Assembly (NCBI GenBank): GCA_002842855.1
Contig: PHEE01000020.1
Location: 1-49,038 of the forward strand
Reading direction: 5' to 3'
Origin: Alphaproteobacteria bacterium HGW-Alphaproteobacteria-4
Lineage (GTDB): Bacteria > Pseudomonadota > Alphaproteobacteria > Rhodobacterales > Rhodobacteraceae
DNA: 49,038 nucleotides
In this document: positions 1 through 8,403 of the stretch, one piece after another
Layout: the number at the start of each line of letters is the position of its first letter
How positions within the stretch are numbered: the first letter of the stretch is position 1
Notes under the pieces: model-generated
The model's database searches: none
What the model was told of the DNA's origin: nothing
The model's input: the letters and a program-made list of their open reading frames with translations, nothing else
Translations under genes and position numbers: made by a program

Positions 1-96
1 AGCATGATCGTCATCATGGCCTTCGGGCTGGTGCTGATCACCGACAACTTCCACACCGTGAGCGACCTGATATACCCTTGGCTCGGGCTGAACTGA
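1..96 (+). CDS. C-terminal end of a membrane protein (partial)
   Basis: Frame 1 is open from the window edge to a TGA at 94-96 and encodes about 31 residues. They begin with a hydrophobic stretch (MIVIMAFGLVLI), which reads as a transmembrane helix, and end in a short polar and aromatic tail (YPWLGLN). A strong rho-independent terminator follows 17 bp after the stop, which supports this as a real gene end. Too little is present to name a family. The gene converges on the cytochrome c gene of the propeller array, so it is probably a separate transcription unit. Confidence 0.6.
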   Translation, partial: SMIVIMAFGLVLITDNFHTVSDLIYPWLGLN

Positions 97-113
97 GCAG
101 TCCGCCGACCAGA

Positions 114-146
114 GGGCCGGGGCAGCGATGCCCCGGCCCTTTTCTT
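114..146 (+). terminator. Rho-independent terminator
   Basis: A perfect 10-bp stem (GGGCCGGGGC / GCCCCGGCCC) with a 6-base loop is followed directly by TTTTCTTT on the plus strand. It ends the partial membrane protein gene just upstream. Confidence 0.9.
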
Positions 147-154
147 TGCCTTGA

Positions 155-190
155 TCAAAATGCAACCGGCCGGGGTTTCCCCCGGCCGGT
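155..190 (-). terminator. Terminator of the propeller-cytochrome operon
   Basis: A perfect 11-bp stem (ACCGGCCGGGG / CCCCGGCCGGT, 165-175 and 180-190) has a 4-base loop. Read on the minus strand it is followed by TTGCATTTTGAT, a moderate T-rich tail. It lies 21 bp past the stop codon of the cytochrome c gene and probably ends the whole minus-strand array. Confidence 0.7.
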
Positions 191-211
191 GTCTGCGCGC
201 AAGTTGACCGC

Positions 212-547
212 TCAGTGCTGGTTCAGGAACAGCAGATAGGCCCCGATCGCCTTGACTTCATCTTCCGTCAGCGGAGGAAGCGAACTGGCCATATCGGTGA
301 CATTGGTCAGCGCGACGTGAATCTTGCCGATGTCGATACCCTGAATGTTCGGCCCGATCTCGCCCGAGGCATCGTTGCCATGGCAAGCCAAGCAGCCAAA
401 ACCGCCCACGTTTTCGTAGAGATCTTTGCCTTGGGCAACCACGGGGTCAGCGTCGGGCCCCTTGACCTCGGCCAGTCCGGCCGAGGCTAGGAAGGCTGTG
501 GCAAGACAGGCTGCCAAAGCCGTCGGTCGCAGTGTCAGGTAGGTCAT
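212..547 (-). CDS. Small periplasmic class I cytochrome c
   Basis: The product is 111 residues. An N-terminal signal peptide (about residues 1-26, ending ASAGLA) directs export to the periplasm. A single heme motif CLACH lies at residues 52-56, and Met86 (in TDMASS) is the likely second axial ligand, as expected for a mono-heme class I cytochrome. The start is supported by AAGGAG 8 bases upstream. It is the last gene of the minus-strand array, only 20 bp after propeller A and with no hairpin between, so the two are probably translated from one message. The inferred role is electron donor to, or acceptor from, the secreted propeller proteins. The cytochrome c assignment is firm; the partner assignment rests on gene order. 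Confidence 0.93.
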   Translation of the reverse strand: MTYLTLRPTALAACLATAFLASAGLAEVKGPDADPVVAQGKDLYENVGGFGCLACHGNDASGEIGPNIQGIDIGKIHVALTNVTDMASSLPPLTEDEVKAIGAYLLFLNQH

Positions 548-567
548 TCTTCGCTCCTTGTGTTGTC

Positions 568-1974
568 TTAGCGCAGCGGGTTGCCGTTACGCGGATCAAT
601 GCCGCCGTGGAAATCGCCCTGGTCGGCGACCACGCGGCCAACTCCGTTGGCATCATAGGCCACGAACACCACACCATGCGGGTCGCCAAAACCGGGCATC
701 GGGATACGCGCGGTGGGTTCGCGGGTGATGGCATCGACCACGATCACCGAACCGGAGTCGTTGGCCGAGGTCCACATTTCTAGCCCGTCCGGCGAAAGCA
801 CCACATGGTCGGTGCCGCGCCCGTCGCTCATGATCGTGTCGATCCAGACGCCTTTATCGGCGCTGACCACGGTGATGGTGCGACCGGCATGGCCCTTCCA
901 GCTTTCGCCCTTGTCCACGGTCCAGACCTCGGTGCCGTCGGCATTCAGCTCAATGCCGTAGGGGCCGACACCGGTGTAGGCGCGCCAGACCATTTCGCCA
1001 GTTTCGAGGTTGATTTTCGACAGGCTGTCATCGGTCGAGCCGTTGACGAACATGTTGGCACCGGTCGCGTCGAACTGGATCCAGTCGCTGCGCAAGCCGG
1101 GATAGGGATATTCGGCCACCACAGACCAGTCTTTCGGATCAACCTTGGCTACCCAATAGGGGTTGGTGCCGCCGATCGCCCCGGCGCGGAACTCCAGGCT
1201 GCCAGCGCCGCCCTTGAGCGGTTCCATCAACAGATAGATGAACTCATTCTTCGGGTCGGGCCATGCGGTGTAGATGTTGCCGCCGAGCCGGTCCGACCGG
1301 ATGCCGCCGACGATGGTATCGGTTTCGGGATCAAGCAGCATCACCGCCCGCTTGGTCGAGCCGCTGGTTTCCTTCATCGAGAAGGTGTCGATCAGAATGT
1401 AGCGGTCCTGAAACACTTGCATGTGGTGGATGACGCCGCCGACATCGAGCAGTTTCACCGGTTGCAGCGTCAGGGCATCAACCTTGAACACGCCCGCGGT
1501 GGGGCCGTTGTCGGCGGGCACATAGGCGTAACGGCCATCGGCGCTGACCACCGAAGTGTGCAGGCGGCCGGGCAGATCCACCATTTCCTGGCTGGCGATC
1601 AGTTCCTTGGTGCGCGCGTTGATGACGTTGACGCGGCTGTGCTTGTTGACGTTGGTTTCGTCGTCGCGCGTCGGCTCGCCCCAGTTCTGGCCACCGGTGT
1701 TGACGTAGACGAAAAGATCGCCCGGCTGCGGGTTGACCAGTTGCGTCGTGACGGGCTCGTAGGTTTTCAGCACGGCCACGTCAAAATTTGCGCCCAGCGG
1801 ACCAAGCTCGGCCTTGCGGGTCCACTGGAGGCGCCATTCATTGAACGGTGTCGCCATGTTGATAGCTTCTTGTGCGTAGGCGGTGCCGGTCGCCGCGAAT
1901 GGAACCGGGGCCAAGCCGCTTGCCATCGCCATTACGGCGACCGACAGCATCAGGTGCATGGATGTGGTTTTCAT
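568..1974 (-). CDS. Secreted His-rich beta-propeller protein, paralogue A
   Basis: The product is 468 residues from the ATG at 1974, chosen because AGGAGAGG sits just upstream and the protein then starts with a clean Sec signal peptide (about 1-34, ending TAYA). A start 8 codons earlier is possible but has no such site. The mature part shows repeated YVTN-like blades (SADGRYAYV, LSPDGLEMW). It shares His139, the pair His183-His184, His390, His433 and His456 with the other copies, but lacks the histidine found near residue 103 in C-F. The C-terminus has the family signature DQGDFHGGIDPRNG. A and B form one subclade (VNTGG instead of YENTG). The cytochrome c gene follows 20 bp downstream. The enzymatic role is unknown; a metal-binding redox function is inferred. 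Confidence 0.85.
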   Translation of the reverse strand: MKTTSMHLMLSVAVMAMASGLAPVPFAATGTAYAQEAINMATPFNEWRLQWTRKAELGPLGANFDVAVLKTYEPVTTQLVNPQPGDLFVYVNTGGQNWGEPTRDDETNVNKHSRVNVINARTKELIASQEMVDLPGRLHTSVVSADGRYAYVPADNGPTAGVFKVDALTLQPVKLLDVGGVIHHMQVFQDRYILIDTFSMKETSGSTKRAVMLLDPETDTIVGGIRSDRLGGNIYTAWPDPKNEFIYLLMEPLKGGAGSLEFRAGAIGGTNPYWVAKVDPKDWSVVAEYPYPGLRSDWIQFDATGANMFVNGSTDDSLSKINLETGEMVWRAYTGVGPYGIELNADGTEVWTVDKGESWKGHAGRTITVVSADKGVWIDTIMSDGRGTDHVVLSPDGLEMWTSANDSGSVIVVDAITREPTARIPMPGFGDPHGVVFVAYDANGVGRVVADQGDFHGGIDPRNGNPLR

Positions 1975-2133
1975 GGGTGATCCTCTCCTAAAGGCCATTG
2001 CGGGCCAGTGGTCATTCTATCGGTTAAAATCTCTGGTATTGGAACCGCCATTCACAGAGTGCGACGTTATGACCAGTCATTCTATATTGAGTGGTCGGCG
2101 CATGTCCTGAAATTAATGCAATTGCAAACGGGC

Positions 2134-2150
2134 TCCGACATAATATCGGA
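2134..2150. promoter_or_regulatory. Near-perfect 17-bp palindrome upstream of propeller A
   Basis: TCCGACAT-A-ATATCGGA is an inverted repeat with one mismatch. It lies in the 245-bp gap between copies B and A, which also holds two copies of GTCATTCTAT (2011-2020 and 2076-2085). The gap is AT-richer than the flanking genes. These features suggest a separate promoter or operator for gene A and the cytochrome c gene, but no known regulator motif was recognised. Confidence 0.35.
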
Positions 2151-2174
2151 ACCCGGGTTACATCTTGGCGGTCG

Positions 2175-2201
2175 CCGCCCGGCAGCGATGCCGCCGGGCG
2201 G
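2175..2201 (-). terminator. Intercistronic GC hairpin after propeller B
   Basis: A 9-bp perfect stem (CCGCCCGGC / GCCGGGCGG) with a 9-base loop lies 18 bp past the stop codon of copy B. No T tract follows on the minus strand. It could be a weak or Rho-assisted terminator, or an mRNA-stabilising element. Confidence 0.45.
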
Positions 2202-2219
2202 ACGCGGGCGACTGCTGAA

Positions 2220-3543
2220 TCACTCGCCGAGCGGCTTGCCGTTGCGCGGGTCAACACCGCCGTGGAAATCGCCCTGGTCGGCGACCACACGGCCAACGCC
2301 GTCGGCGCCATAAGCCACGAACACCACGCCGTGCGGGTCACCAAAACCGGGCATCGGAATGCGCGCGAGGTTCTTGCGTGTGGCCGCGTCAAGCACAACA
2401 ACCGCGCCGCTTTCGCTTGCCGTTGCCCAGATTTCGGCGCCGTCGGGCGAAAGCACGATGTGGTCAATGCCGCTGCCATCGGCGATTACCGTATCGACGC
2501 GCGCGCCGGTATCCGTGTTCACCACCGTCAGGGTGCGGCTGGCGTGATATTTCCAGTTTTCGCCCTTGTTGGCGATCCAGACCAGTTTGCCCGTCGCGTC
2601 CAGCTCTATCCCGTCGGGTCCGACGCCGGTGAAGGTGCGCCAGTCAAGCGCGCCGTTCGCGAGGTCGATCTTCGAGAGGCTGTCGTCGGCCGAGCCGTTC
2701 ACAAACATATGGTGACCGGAGGCATCAAACTGGATCCAGTCGCTGCGCAGGCCGGGATAGGGGTATTCGGCCACCACCGACCAGTCTCTTGGGTCAACCT
2801 TGGCCACCCAATAGGGCGCAGCACCCGGCACCCCCGCCGAACGAAAGGCGGTGCTGGTCGCATCGGCTGCGATTTCCATCAGAACATAGACGAATTCATG
2901 CGCAGGGTCGGCCCAGGAGGCGTAGGGCGTGCCGCCCATTCCGCGCGCGCCGACACCGCCGATGATGGTGTCGGTTTCAGGATCGAACAGATAGGTTGCC
3001 TGTCCGGACCCCTCCGCAGCACCCGGCGCGGCAACGGTATCGATCAGCAGGTAGCGGTCTTGCCAGACCTGCATGTGGTGAACGGTGCCGCCGACATCGA
3101 GCATTTTCAGCGGTTGCAGCGAAAGCGCGTCAACCTTGAACAGCACCGGCGCGCCTTCGCTTTCTGCCGGCACATAGGCAAAGCGGCCGTCGGGGCTGAG
3201 CGCGGTGGATTGCAGCGGCCCCATCGCATCGTGCAACTCGGCGCTGGCAAGCAGCGCGTGGCTGCGCCCGTCGATCACGCTCACGCGGCTGTGGGCGTTG
3301 GAGTTGAGCGCATCGATGCGGTTCAGCGCACAGGTATCGCTGCCGCCCGTGTTCACATAAACGTAAAGGTCACCGGGTTTGGGGGTCAGAAGCGGCGCGG
3401 CAGGCGCGTACTCTGGTCGTGGCGGCCGAGACGACCGGTTGCGCATCGGCGGCGCCGATTCCGGCAAAAGGAACCAGCGCAATGCCCCCCAGCAGCGCGA
3501 GCGCAGCCGCAGCAGGCAGATTTCGCGGTAATAGGGCTTTCAT
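2220..3543 (-). pseudogene. Secreted His-rich beta-propeller, paralogue B, broken by a frameshifting deletion
   Basis: An ATG at 3543 with AAAGG upstream opens a clear signal peptide (MKALLPRNLPAAAALALLGG, then ...GAADAQPVVSAA), but that frame hits TGA within about 16 further codons. The propeller itself is read in a different frame, beginning near EYAPAAPLLTP (about 3410) and running to the stop at 2220. The junction lacks the segment of about 40 residues that all other copies have after the signal peptide (RLNWVRKAQEG and its surroundings). The propeller frame has its own possible ATG at 3482, but its first residues do not form a signal peptide. The copy also has Gln where the others have the first conserved blade histidine (GPLQST instead of SVHTT). 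It is most simply a decaying paralogue; a sequencing or assembly deletion is the alternative. Confidence 0.75.
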
Positions 3544-3724
3544 GGTGTCGCCTTTCTACATCATCATTCCAAAACTGAGGTATTCTACCACAAAAGGCAC
3601 CCCGCCGCGTGCGGGAAGCACCTTGTGCGACGATATGCCATGAGCTCCGCGATGCCGTGCTGTTTGCTTAAAACATATTCTGCGGTGGATTTATAACCGC
3701 TCTCTGGCATGTCCTAATTCTGCT

Positions 3725-3764
3725 TTTGAAATAGTCGCTGCCCGGCGGAACCCCGCCGGGCAGC
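3725..3764 (-). terminator. Hairpin terminator after propeller C
   Basis: A perfect 12-bp stem (GCTGCCCGGCGG / CCGCCGGGCAGC) with a 4-base loop lies 16 bp past the stop codon of copy C. On the minus strand it is followed by GACTATTTCAAAAG, a partly T-rich tail. It may end or attenuate transcription before copy B. Confidence 0.6.
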
Positions 3765-3780
3765 GCAAGCCGCAGGAGGA

Positions 3781-5250
3781 TCAGTAGACGAGCGGCTTGC
3801 CGTTGCGCGGGTCGATGCCAAAGTGGAAATCGCCCTGGTCGGCAACGGTCCGGGCAACGCCCTTGTCGTCATAGGCCACGAAGGCAAGGCCGTGGGCATC
3901 GCCGAAGCCGGGCATGTTGATGATGTCCAGAAGCTTGCGGTTATCCGAGTCGTAGACCCAAAGCTTGCCTTCTCCGTTTGAGGTCGCCCACATTTCCTTG
4001 CCGTTGGGCGAAAGAATGATGTGGTCGATCATGTAGGCTGCGGGCAAAGTTGAGATGTGCTTGCCGGTCTCGGAGTTGATCACCGTGATCGTGCGACCGA
4101 ACATCGAGGCGGTTTCACCCTTGTCGGCTGCCCAAACCTGGGTGCCGTCGCCGTTGACCTCAATACCGTAAGGGCCGGGGCCAGTCGCTTGGCTCCAGGT
4201 CACTTCGCCGGTTTCGATGTCGATCTTGATCAGCTTGTCGTCGCCCGAGCCAACCACATAGAAGGACTTGTTGTCGGGGCTGAACTGGATCCAGTTCGAG
4301 CGATAGCCGGGGTAGGGGTATTCCTGCACCACGGTCCAGTCGGCAAGGCGCACTTTCGACACCCAGAACGGGCGCATCCAGCGCAGATCGGCGGTGCGAA
4401 GAGCACTAGCGGCGTTATAGCCGCCGTGGGCTCCGGCCGCGATCAACTCGTTTGGCTCCATCAGGATGTAGACATATTCGCCGGTCGGGTCAGCCCATGC
4501 GGTGTAGATTCTGCCGCCCATTTCCTCATCGCGGATGCCGCCCACGATGGTGTCGGTTTCAGGGTCGAACAGCATCACGTCAAGCCCGTCGGCATCGCGC
4601 CGGACGGTGAAGTTGTCCAGCAGCATGTAGCGGTCTTGAATCAACTGCCCGTGGTGCACGGCGCCGCCGACGTTCATTTGCTTCAGCGGTTGCAGTGACA
4701 AAGCGTCGATCTTGAGCAGCGTGCCCTGCCCTGCCTTGGGCGGCTCGGTGCTGCCTTCGGGCGCCAATACCGCAGAGCCGCCGGCGTAAACGTATTTGCC
4801 GTCGGGCGAAGTCGCGGTGAAGTGGACCGAGCCGGCCAGTTCGGGCACCAGTTCATTGGTGGCGACGATCTGGCGGGTCTTGGCATCCAGCACAACAACG
4901 CGATTCGACTTGTTGGTGTTCTTTTCTTCTGGCGGGCGATCAGCATGGCTGCTGCGGCCGGTGTTTTCGTAAATGTAGACACCGCCTGCATCAGGAGTGA
5001 ACAGCGGTGCGGCGGGCGCCCATTCCTGAATCACCGAGACATCATAGCGTTGCCCGATATTTCCCTCTTGCGCTTTGCGCACCCAGTTCAAACGCATCTG
5101 TTCGAAAGACGTGATCTGTTCGTAGGGAATATCATCAATGGGAAGCAGCGAAAGCGGTGTTGCGGGCGCTTGCGCGAAGGCGGGGGCCACCAGCGCAAAG
5201 GTTGCAAGCGCGAGCGCGCTGACGCCGCAGAAAGCGAGTTTCGATTTCAT
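3781..5250 (-). CDS. Secreted His-rich beta-propeller protein, paralogue C
   Basis: The product is 489 residues with a Sec signal peptide at about 1-27 (ending APAFA-Q). The start has the array's shared ribosome site AGAGGATCAC. After the signal comes the family motif IPYEQITSFEQMRLNWVRKA, then YVTN-type blades. The seven conserved histidines are His102, 143, 199, 200, 410, 453 and 476; they sit at blade starts in motifs such as SVHFTATSPDG, VHHGQ, IDHIILSPNG and GDAHG. It is expected to fold as a periplasmic seven-bladed propeller. Its last 123 coding bases are almost identical to those of copy D, although the sequence diverges sharply just before them, which suggests recent gene conversion. 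No family function is known to me. Confidence 0.88.
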   Translation of the reverse strand: MKSKLAFCGVSALALATFALVAPAFAQAPATPLSLLPIDDIPYEQITSFEQMRLNWVRKAQEGNIGQRYDVSVIQEWAPAAPLFTPDAGGVYIYENTGRSSHADRPPEEKNTNKSNRVVVLDAKTRQIVATNELVPELAGSVHFTATSPDGKYVYAGGSAVLAPEGSTEPPKAGQGTLLKIDALSLQPLKQMNVGGAVHHGQLIQDRYMLLDNFTVRRDADGLDVMLFDPETDTIVGGIRDEEMGGRIYTAWADPTGEYVYILMEPNELIAAGAHGGYNAASALRTADLRWMRPFWVSKVRLADWTVVQEYPYPGYRSNWIQFSPDNKSFYVVGSGDDKLIKIDIETGEVTWSQATGPGPYGIEVNGDGTQVWAADKGETASMFGRTITVINSETGKHISTLPAAYMIDHIILSPNGKEMWATSNGEGKLWVYDSDNRKLLDIINMPGFGDAHGLAFVAYDDKGVARTVADQGDFHFGIDPRNGKPLVY

Positions 5251-5283
5251 GTGATCCTCTTGGGGTTCTGTGGGTTCTGTGCA

Positions 5284-5312
5284 GCGCGCCGGGGTGCTGA
5301 GCCCCGGCGCGC
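5284..5312 (-). terminator. Intercistronic GC hairpin after propeller D
   Basis: A perfect 11-bp stem (GCGCGCCGGGG / CCCCGGCGCGC) with loop TGCTGAG lies between copies D and C. The same core, including the loop, recurs after copy E, which marks the intergenic block as part of the duplicated unit. There is no T tract, so a role in message stability or partial termination is more likely than full termination. Confidence 0.5.
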
Positions 5313-5321
5313 CACCGTCGT

Positions 5322-6767
5322 TCAGTAGACGAGCGGCTTGCCGTTGCGCGGGTCGATGCCGAAGTGGAAATCGCCCTGGTCGGCAACGGTCCGGGCAACG
5401 CCCTTGTCGTCATAGGCCACGAAGGCAAGGCCGTGGGCATCGCCCCAGCCCGGCAGGTCGATGATGCTCAGGATCTTGCGGGTATCGCCGTCATAGACCC
5501 AGAGCTTGCCTTCGCCGTTCGAGGTGGCCCAGATTTCCTTGCCGTTCGGCGACAGGATTACGTGGTCGATCTTGTAGGCCGAGGGCAGGGTCGAGATGTG
5601 CTTGCCGGTTTCAGCGTTGATCACCGTGATCGTGCGGCCGAAAGTGCTGACCGCCTCGCCCTTGTCGGCAACCCAGATCTGGGTGCCGTCACCGTTTACC
5701 TCGATGCCGTAGGGGCCGGGGCCGGTGGCCTGGCTCCAGACCACTTCACCGGTTTCGATGTTGATCTTCACCGCCTTGTCGTCGCCCGAACCATTGACAT
5801 AGAAGAACTTGCCATCAGCCGAGAACTGCACCCAGTCCGAGCGGTAGGCCGGGTAGGGGTATTCGCGCACCACTGTCCAATCCGACAGGCGGACTTTCGA
5901 TACCCAGTGTGGGCGGATCCAGCGCAGGTCGCCGGTACGCATTTGCCCGGCTGCGGTGTGGGCGCTGAAGCCAGCGGGCTCCATCAGAACGTAGATGTAT
6001 TCACCGGACGGGTCGGGGTAGGCGGTATAGGTGGCGCCGCCCAATTCCTCGTCGCGAATGCCGCCGAGCACTTCATTGGTGGTCGGGTCAAACAGGAAGA
6101 TGTCAAGCCCGTCGGGGTCACGGTTGAAGGTGTCGATCAGCATGTATTTGTCTTGCACGACCTGCGCGTGGTGCATCCGGCCGCCAAGGCTGAGCAGGGC
6201 TTTGGGTTGCAGCGACAGCGCATCGACCGCAATAACTGTGCCGTTCGGCGCCAACGGGTCGGCATGGCCATCGCCGCCATCGGTGACGGCCGGGCCCTGG
6301 ATGTAGACCGTCGAGCCATCAGGCGAAACGCCCGTGGTGTGCACCGAACCGGCCAGATCGCGGTCCAGCTCGTTGCTGGCGAGAACCTTGTAGGTTTTGG
6401 CGTCGATCACCACGACACGGCCAGACTTGTTGGTATTTTTCTCTTCCGGCGGGCGGTCGGCGTGGCCGCTGGTGCCGGTATTTTCATAGACATAAACACC
6501 GCCCGGCTCGGGGGTGAACAGGGGCGCTGCGGGCTCCCAGGTTTGCAGCACATGCGGCGTGAACGTGCGCATGATGTTGCCTTCCTGCGCGCGGCGTACC
6601 CAGTTCAGGCGGATTTGCTCGAACGAGGTGATCTGCTCGTAAGGAACGTCAGCGATCGGAAGTTTCGAAATATCTCCGGCCGCGACCTGCGCCGAGACCG
6701 GCGCCGCAAAGGCGAAAGAGGCAAGCGCCAGCGCGCTGATGCCGCAAAGGGTGTATCTGGTTTTCAT
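5322..6767 (-). CDS. Secreted His-rich beta-propeller protein, paralogue D
   Basis: The product is 481 residues. The signal peptide (about 1-27, ending APVSA-Q) is very close to that of copy E (TLCGISALAL in both). The start follows AAGAGGATCAC. The mature protein has the VPYEQITSFEQIRLNWVRRA motif, propeller blades, and histidines 102, 143, 199, 200, 402, 445 and 468 at the positions conserved in C-F. The conserved block DPTTNEVLGGIRDEELGGAT and the C-terminal DQGDFHFGIDPRNG signature are intact. It lies 109 bp after copy E and 71 bp before copy C in the same orientation. Expected location is the periplasm. Like its paralogues it has no recognised catalytic domain beyond the propeller fold. 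Confidence 0.88.
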   Translation of the reverse strand: MKTRYTLCGISALALASFAFAAPVSAQVAAGDISKLPIADVPYEQITSFEQIRLNWVRRAQEGNIMRTFTPHVLQTWEPAAPLFTPEPGGVYVYENTGTSGHADRPPEEKNTNKSGRVVVIDAKTYKVLASNELDRDLAGSVHTTGVSPDGSTVYIQGPAVTDGGDGHADPLAPNGTVIAVDALSLQPKALLSLGGRMHHAQVVQDKYMLIDTFNRDPDGLDIFLFDPTTNEVLGGIRDEELGGATYTAYPDPSGEYIYVLMEPAGFSAHTAAGQMRTGDLRWIRPHWVSKVRLSDWTVVREYPYPAYRSDWVQFSADGKFFYVNGSGDDKAVKINIETGEVVWSQATGPGPYGIEVNGDGTQIWVADKGEAVSTFGRTITVINAETGKHISTLPSAYKIDHVILSPNGKEIWATSNGEGKLWVYDGDTRKILSIIDLPGWGDAHGLAFVAYDDKGVARTVADQGDFHFGIDPRNGKPLVY

Positions 6768-6796
6768 GTGATCCTCTTGGGGTCTTCCGGGGTTGA

Positions 6797-6870
6797 GCGC
6801 GGGCGCGCCATGCGGGAACGCCCGCGCGGAAGGGTGCGGCGCGCCGGGGTGCTGAGCCCCGGTGCGCCGC
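6797..6870 (-). terminator. Two intercistronic GC hairpins between propellers E and D
   Basis: The first inverted repeat is GCGCGGGCG (6797-6805) with CGCCCGCGC (6819-6827). The second has 14-base arms (6836-6849 and 6857-6870) with one mismatch and loop TGCTGAG, matching the hairpin after copy D. Neither has a T tract on the minus strand. Confidence 0.5.
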
Positions 6871-6876
6871 GGTCTT

Positions 6877-8334
6877 TTAGTAGTTCAGAGGCTTGCCATT
6901 GCGCGGGTCAACGCCGCCGTGGAAGTCGCCCTGGTCGGCCACAACGCGGCCAACGCCCTTGTCGTCATAGGCCACGAAGGTCAGGCCGTGGGCATCGCCG
7001 AAGCCCGGCATCGGTACGATGTCGAGCAGTTTGCGGGTATCCGAGTCATAGATCCACAGCTTGCCTTCGCCGTTCGAGGTGGCCCACATTTCCTTGCCGT
7101 TGGGCGACAGGATGATGTGGTCAACCATGTAAGCGCCCGGCAGAGTCGAGATGTGCTTGCCGGTTTCCGCGTTGATCACCGTGATGGTGCGGCCGAACAT
7201 GCTTACAGTTTCGCCCTTGTCGGCGGCCCAGACCTGGGTGCCGTCACCGTTCACCTCAATGCCGTAGGGGCCGGGGCCGGTCGCCTGGCTCCAGACCACT
7301 TCGCCGGTCTCGATGTTGATCTTGATCAGCTTGTCGTCGCCCGAGCCGTCAACATAGAAGAACTTGTTGTCGGGGCTGAACTGGATCCAGTTCGAGCGGT
7401 AGCCAGGATAGGGGTATTCCTGCACCACGGTCCAGTCGGCAAGGCGCACTTTCGAAACCCAGAACGGGCGAATCCAGCGCAGATCGGCGGTGCGCGTCTG
7501 ACCGGCGGCCGAATAGCCGCTGAAGCCCGAGGGTTCCATCAGCACATAGACGTATTCGCCAGTCGGGTCAGCCCACGAGGTGTAGACATTGCCGCCCATT
7601 TCCTCGTCACGGATACCGCCCAGAATGGTATCGGTTTCCGGGTCGAGCAGCATCACGTCAAGCCCGCCCGTTTCGCGGCGGGTGGCGAAGTTGTCCATCA
7701 GCACCCACTTGTCCTGAATGACTTGCGAGTGGTGCAACGAGCCACCAACGTTGAACAGCTTCAGCGGCTGCAGCGACAGCGCGTCGATTTTCAGGATCGA
7801 GCCTTGCGGTGCCGGCGCCGGGTCATGGCTGCCTTCGGGCGCGGTCAGAATCGGGCCTGCTTCGTAGATGTATTTGCCATCGGGCGAGAGGCCGGTCGAG
7901 TGCACCGAACCCGCAAGTTCGGGCGGCAGCTCGACGCTGGCGATCACCTTGTGGGTCGCTGCGTCCAGAATCACCGAGCGGTTCGACTTGTTGGTGTTCT
8001 TTTCTTCCGGCGGACGGTCGGCATGACCGCCACGGCCGGTGTTTTCATAAACATAGACCTTGCCCGGCTCGGGCGTGAAGATCGGCGCGGCGACCGGCCA
8101 TTCCTGAATCACCTGCACATCGAAGGTGCGGCCAATGTTGCCTTCCTGCGCCTTGCGCACCCAGTTCAGGCGCACTTGCTCGAACGAGGTGATCTGCTCA
8201 TAGGGCACATCGGTGATCGGCAGGCTGGAAATCGGCGGCGGGGCGGGCGGCGTTTGCGCGGCGACCGGGGCGGCGAAGGCGAAGGCGGTAAGCGCCAGCG
8301 CGCTGATGCCGCAAAGGGTGTACGTGGTTTTCAT
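6877..8334 (-). CDS. Secreted His-rich beta-propeller protein, paralogue E
   Basis: The product is 485 residues from the ATG at 8334, chosen over an upstream in-frame ATG because GAGAGGATCAG precedes it and the protein then opens with a signal peptide (about 1-27, ending APVAA-Q) matching copy D. A proline-rich stretch follows cleavage. Histidines 104, 145, 201, 202, 406, 449 and 472 match the set conserved in C-F. The RLNWVRKAQEGNIG and EEKNTNKSNR motifs and the C-terminal DQGDFHGGVDPRNG signature are present. Among the array members it most resembles C and D. The inferred role is a periplasmic metal-dependent or binding protein working with the cytochrome c at the end of the operon. Confidence 0.88.
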   Translation of the reverse strand: MKTTYTLCGISALALTAFAFAAPVAAQTPPAPPPISSLPITDVPYEQITSFEQVRLNWVRKAQEGNIGRTFDVQVIQEWPVAAPIFTPEPGKVYVYENTGRGGHADRPPEEKNTNKSNRSVILDAATHKVIASVELPPELAGSVHSTGLSPDGKYIYEAGPILTAPEGSHDPAPAPQGSILKIDALSLQPLKLFNVGGSLHHSQVIQDKWVLMDNFATRRETGGLDVMLLDPETDTILGGIRDEEMGGNVYTSWADPTGEYVYVLMEPSGFSGYSAAGQTRTADLRWIRPFWVSKVRLADWTVVQEYPYPGYRSNWIQFSPDNKFFYVDGSGDDKLIKINIETGEVVWSQATGPGPYGIEVNGDGTQVWAADKGETVSMFGRTITVINAETGKHISTLPGAYMVDHIILSPNGKEMWATSNGEGKLWIYDSDTRKLLDIVPMPGFGDAHGLTFVAYDDKGVGRVVADQGDFHGGVDPRNGKPLNY

Positions 8335-8403
8335 CTGATCCTCTCTTGGATTTCGGTCATGCGGCGCGCCGGGTTCAACTGCGCCGCGCGGGTAGTTTCG
8401 GGC

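Noticed and set aside
151..165. TTGATCAAAATGCAA as a second FNR box
   Set aside because: The half-sites are one base too far apart and the second is imperfect (TTGCA). It lies in the terminator tail of the cytochrome gene, not in a promoter.
3400..3543. Programmed frameshift in propeller B
   Set aside because: No slippery heptamer was seen, and the join also lacks about 40 residues present in all other copies, which a frameshift cannot explain.
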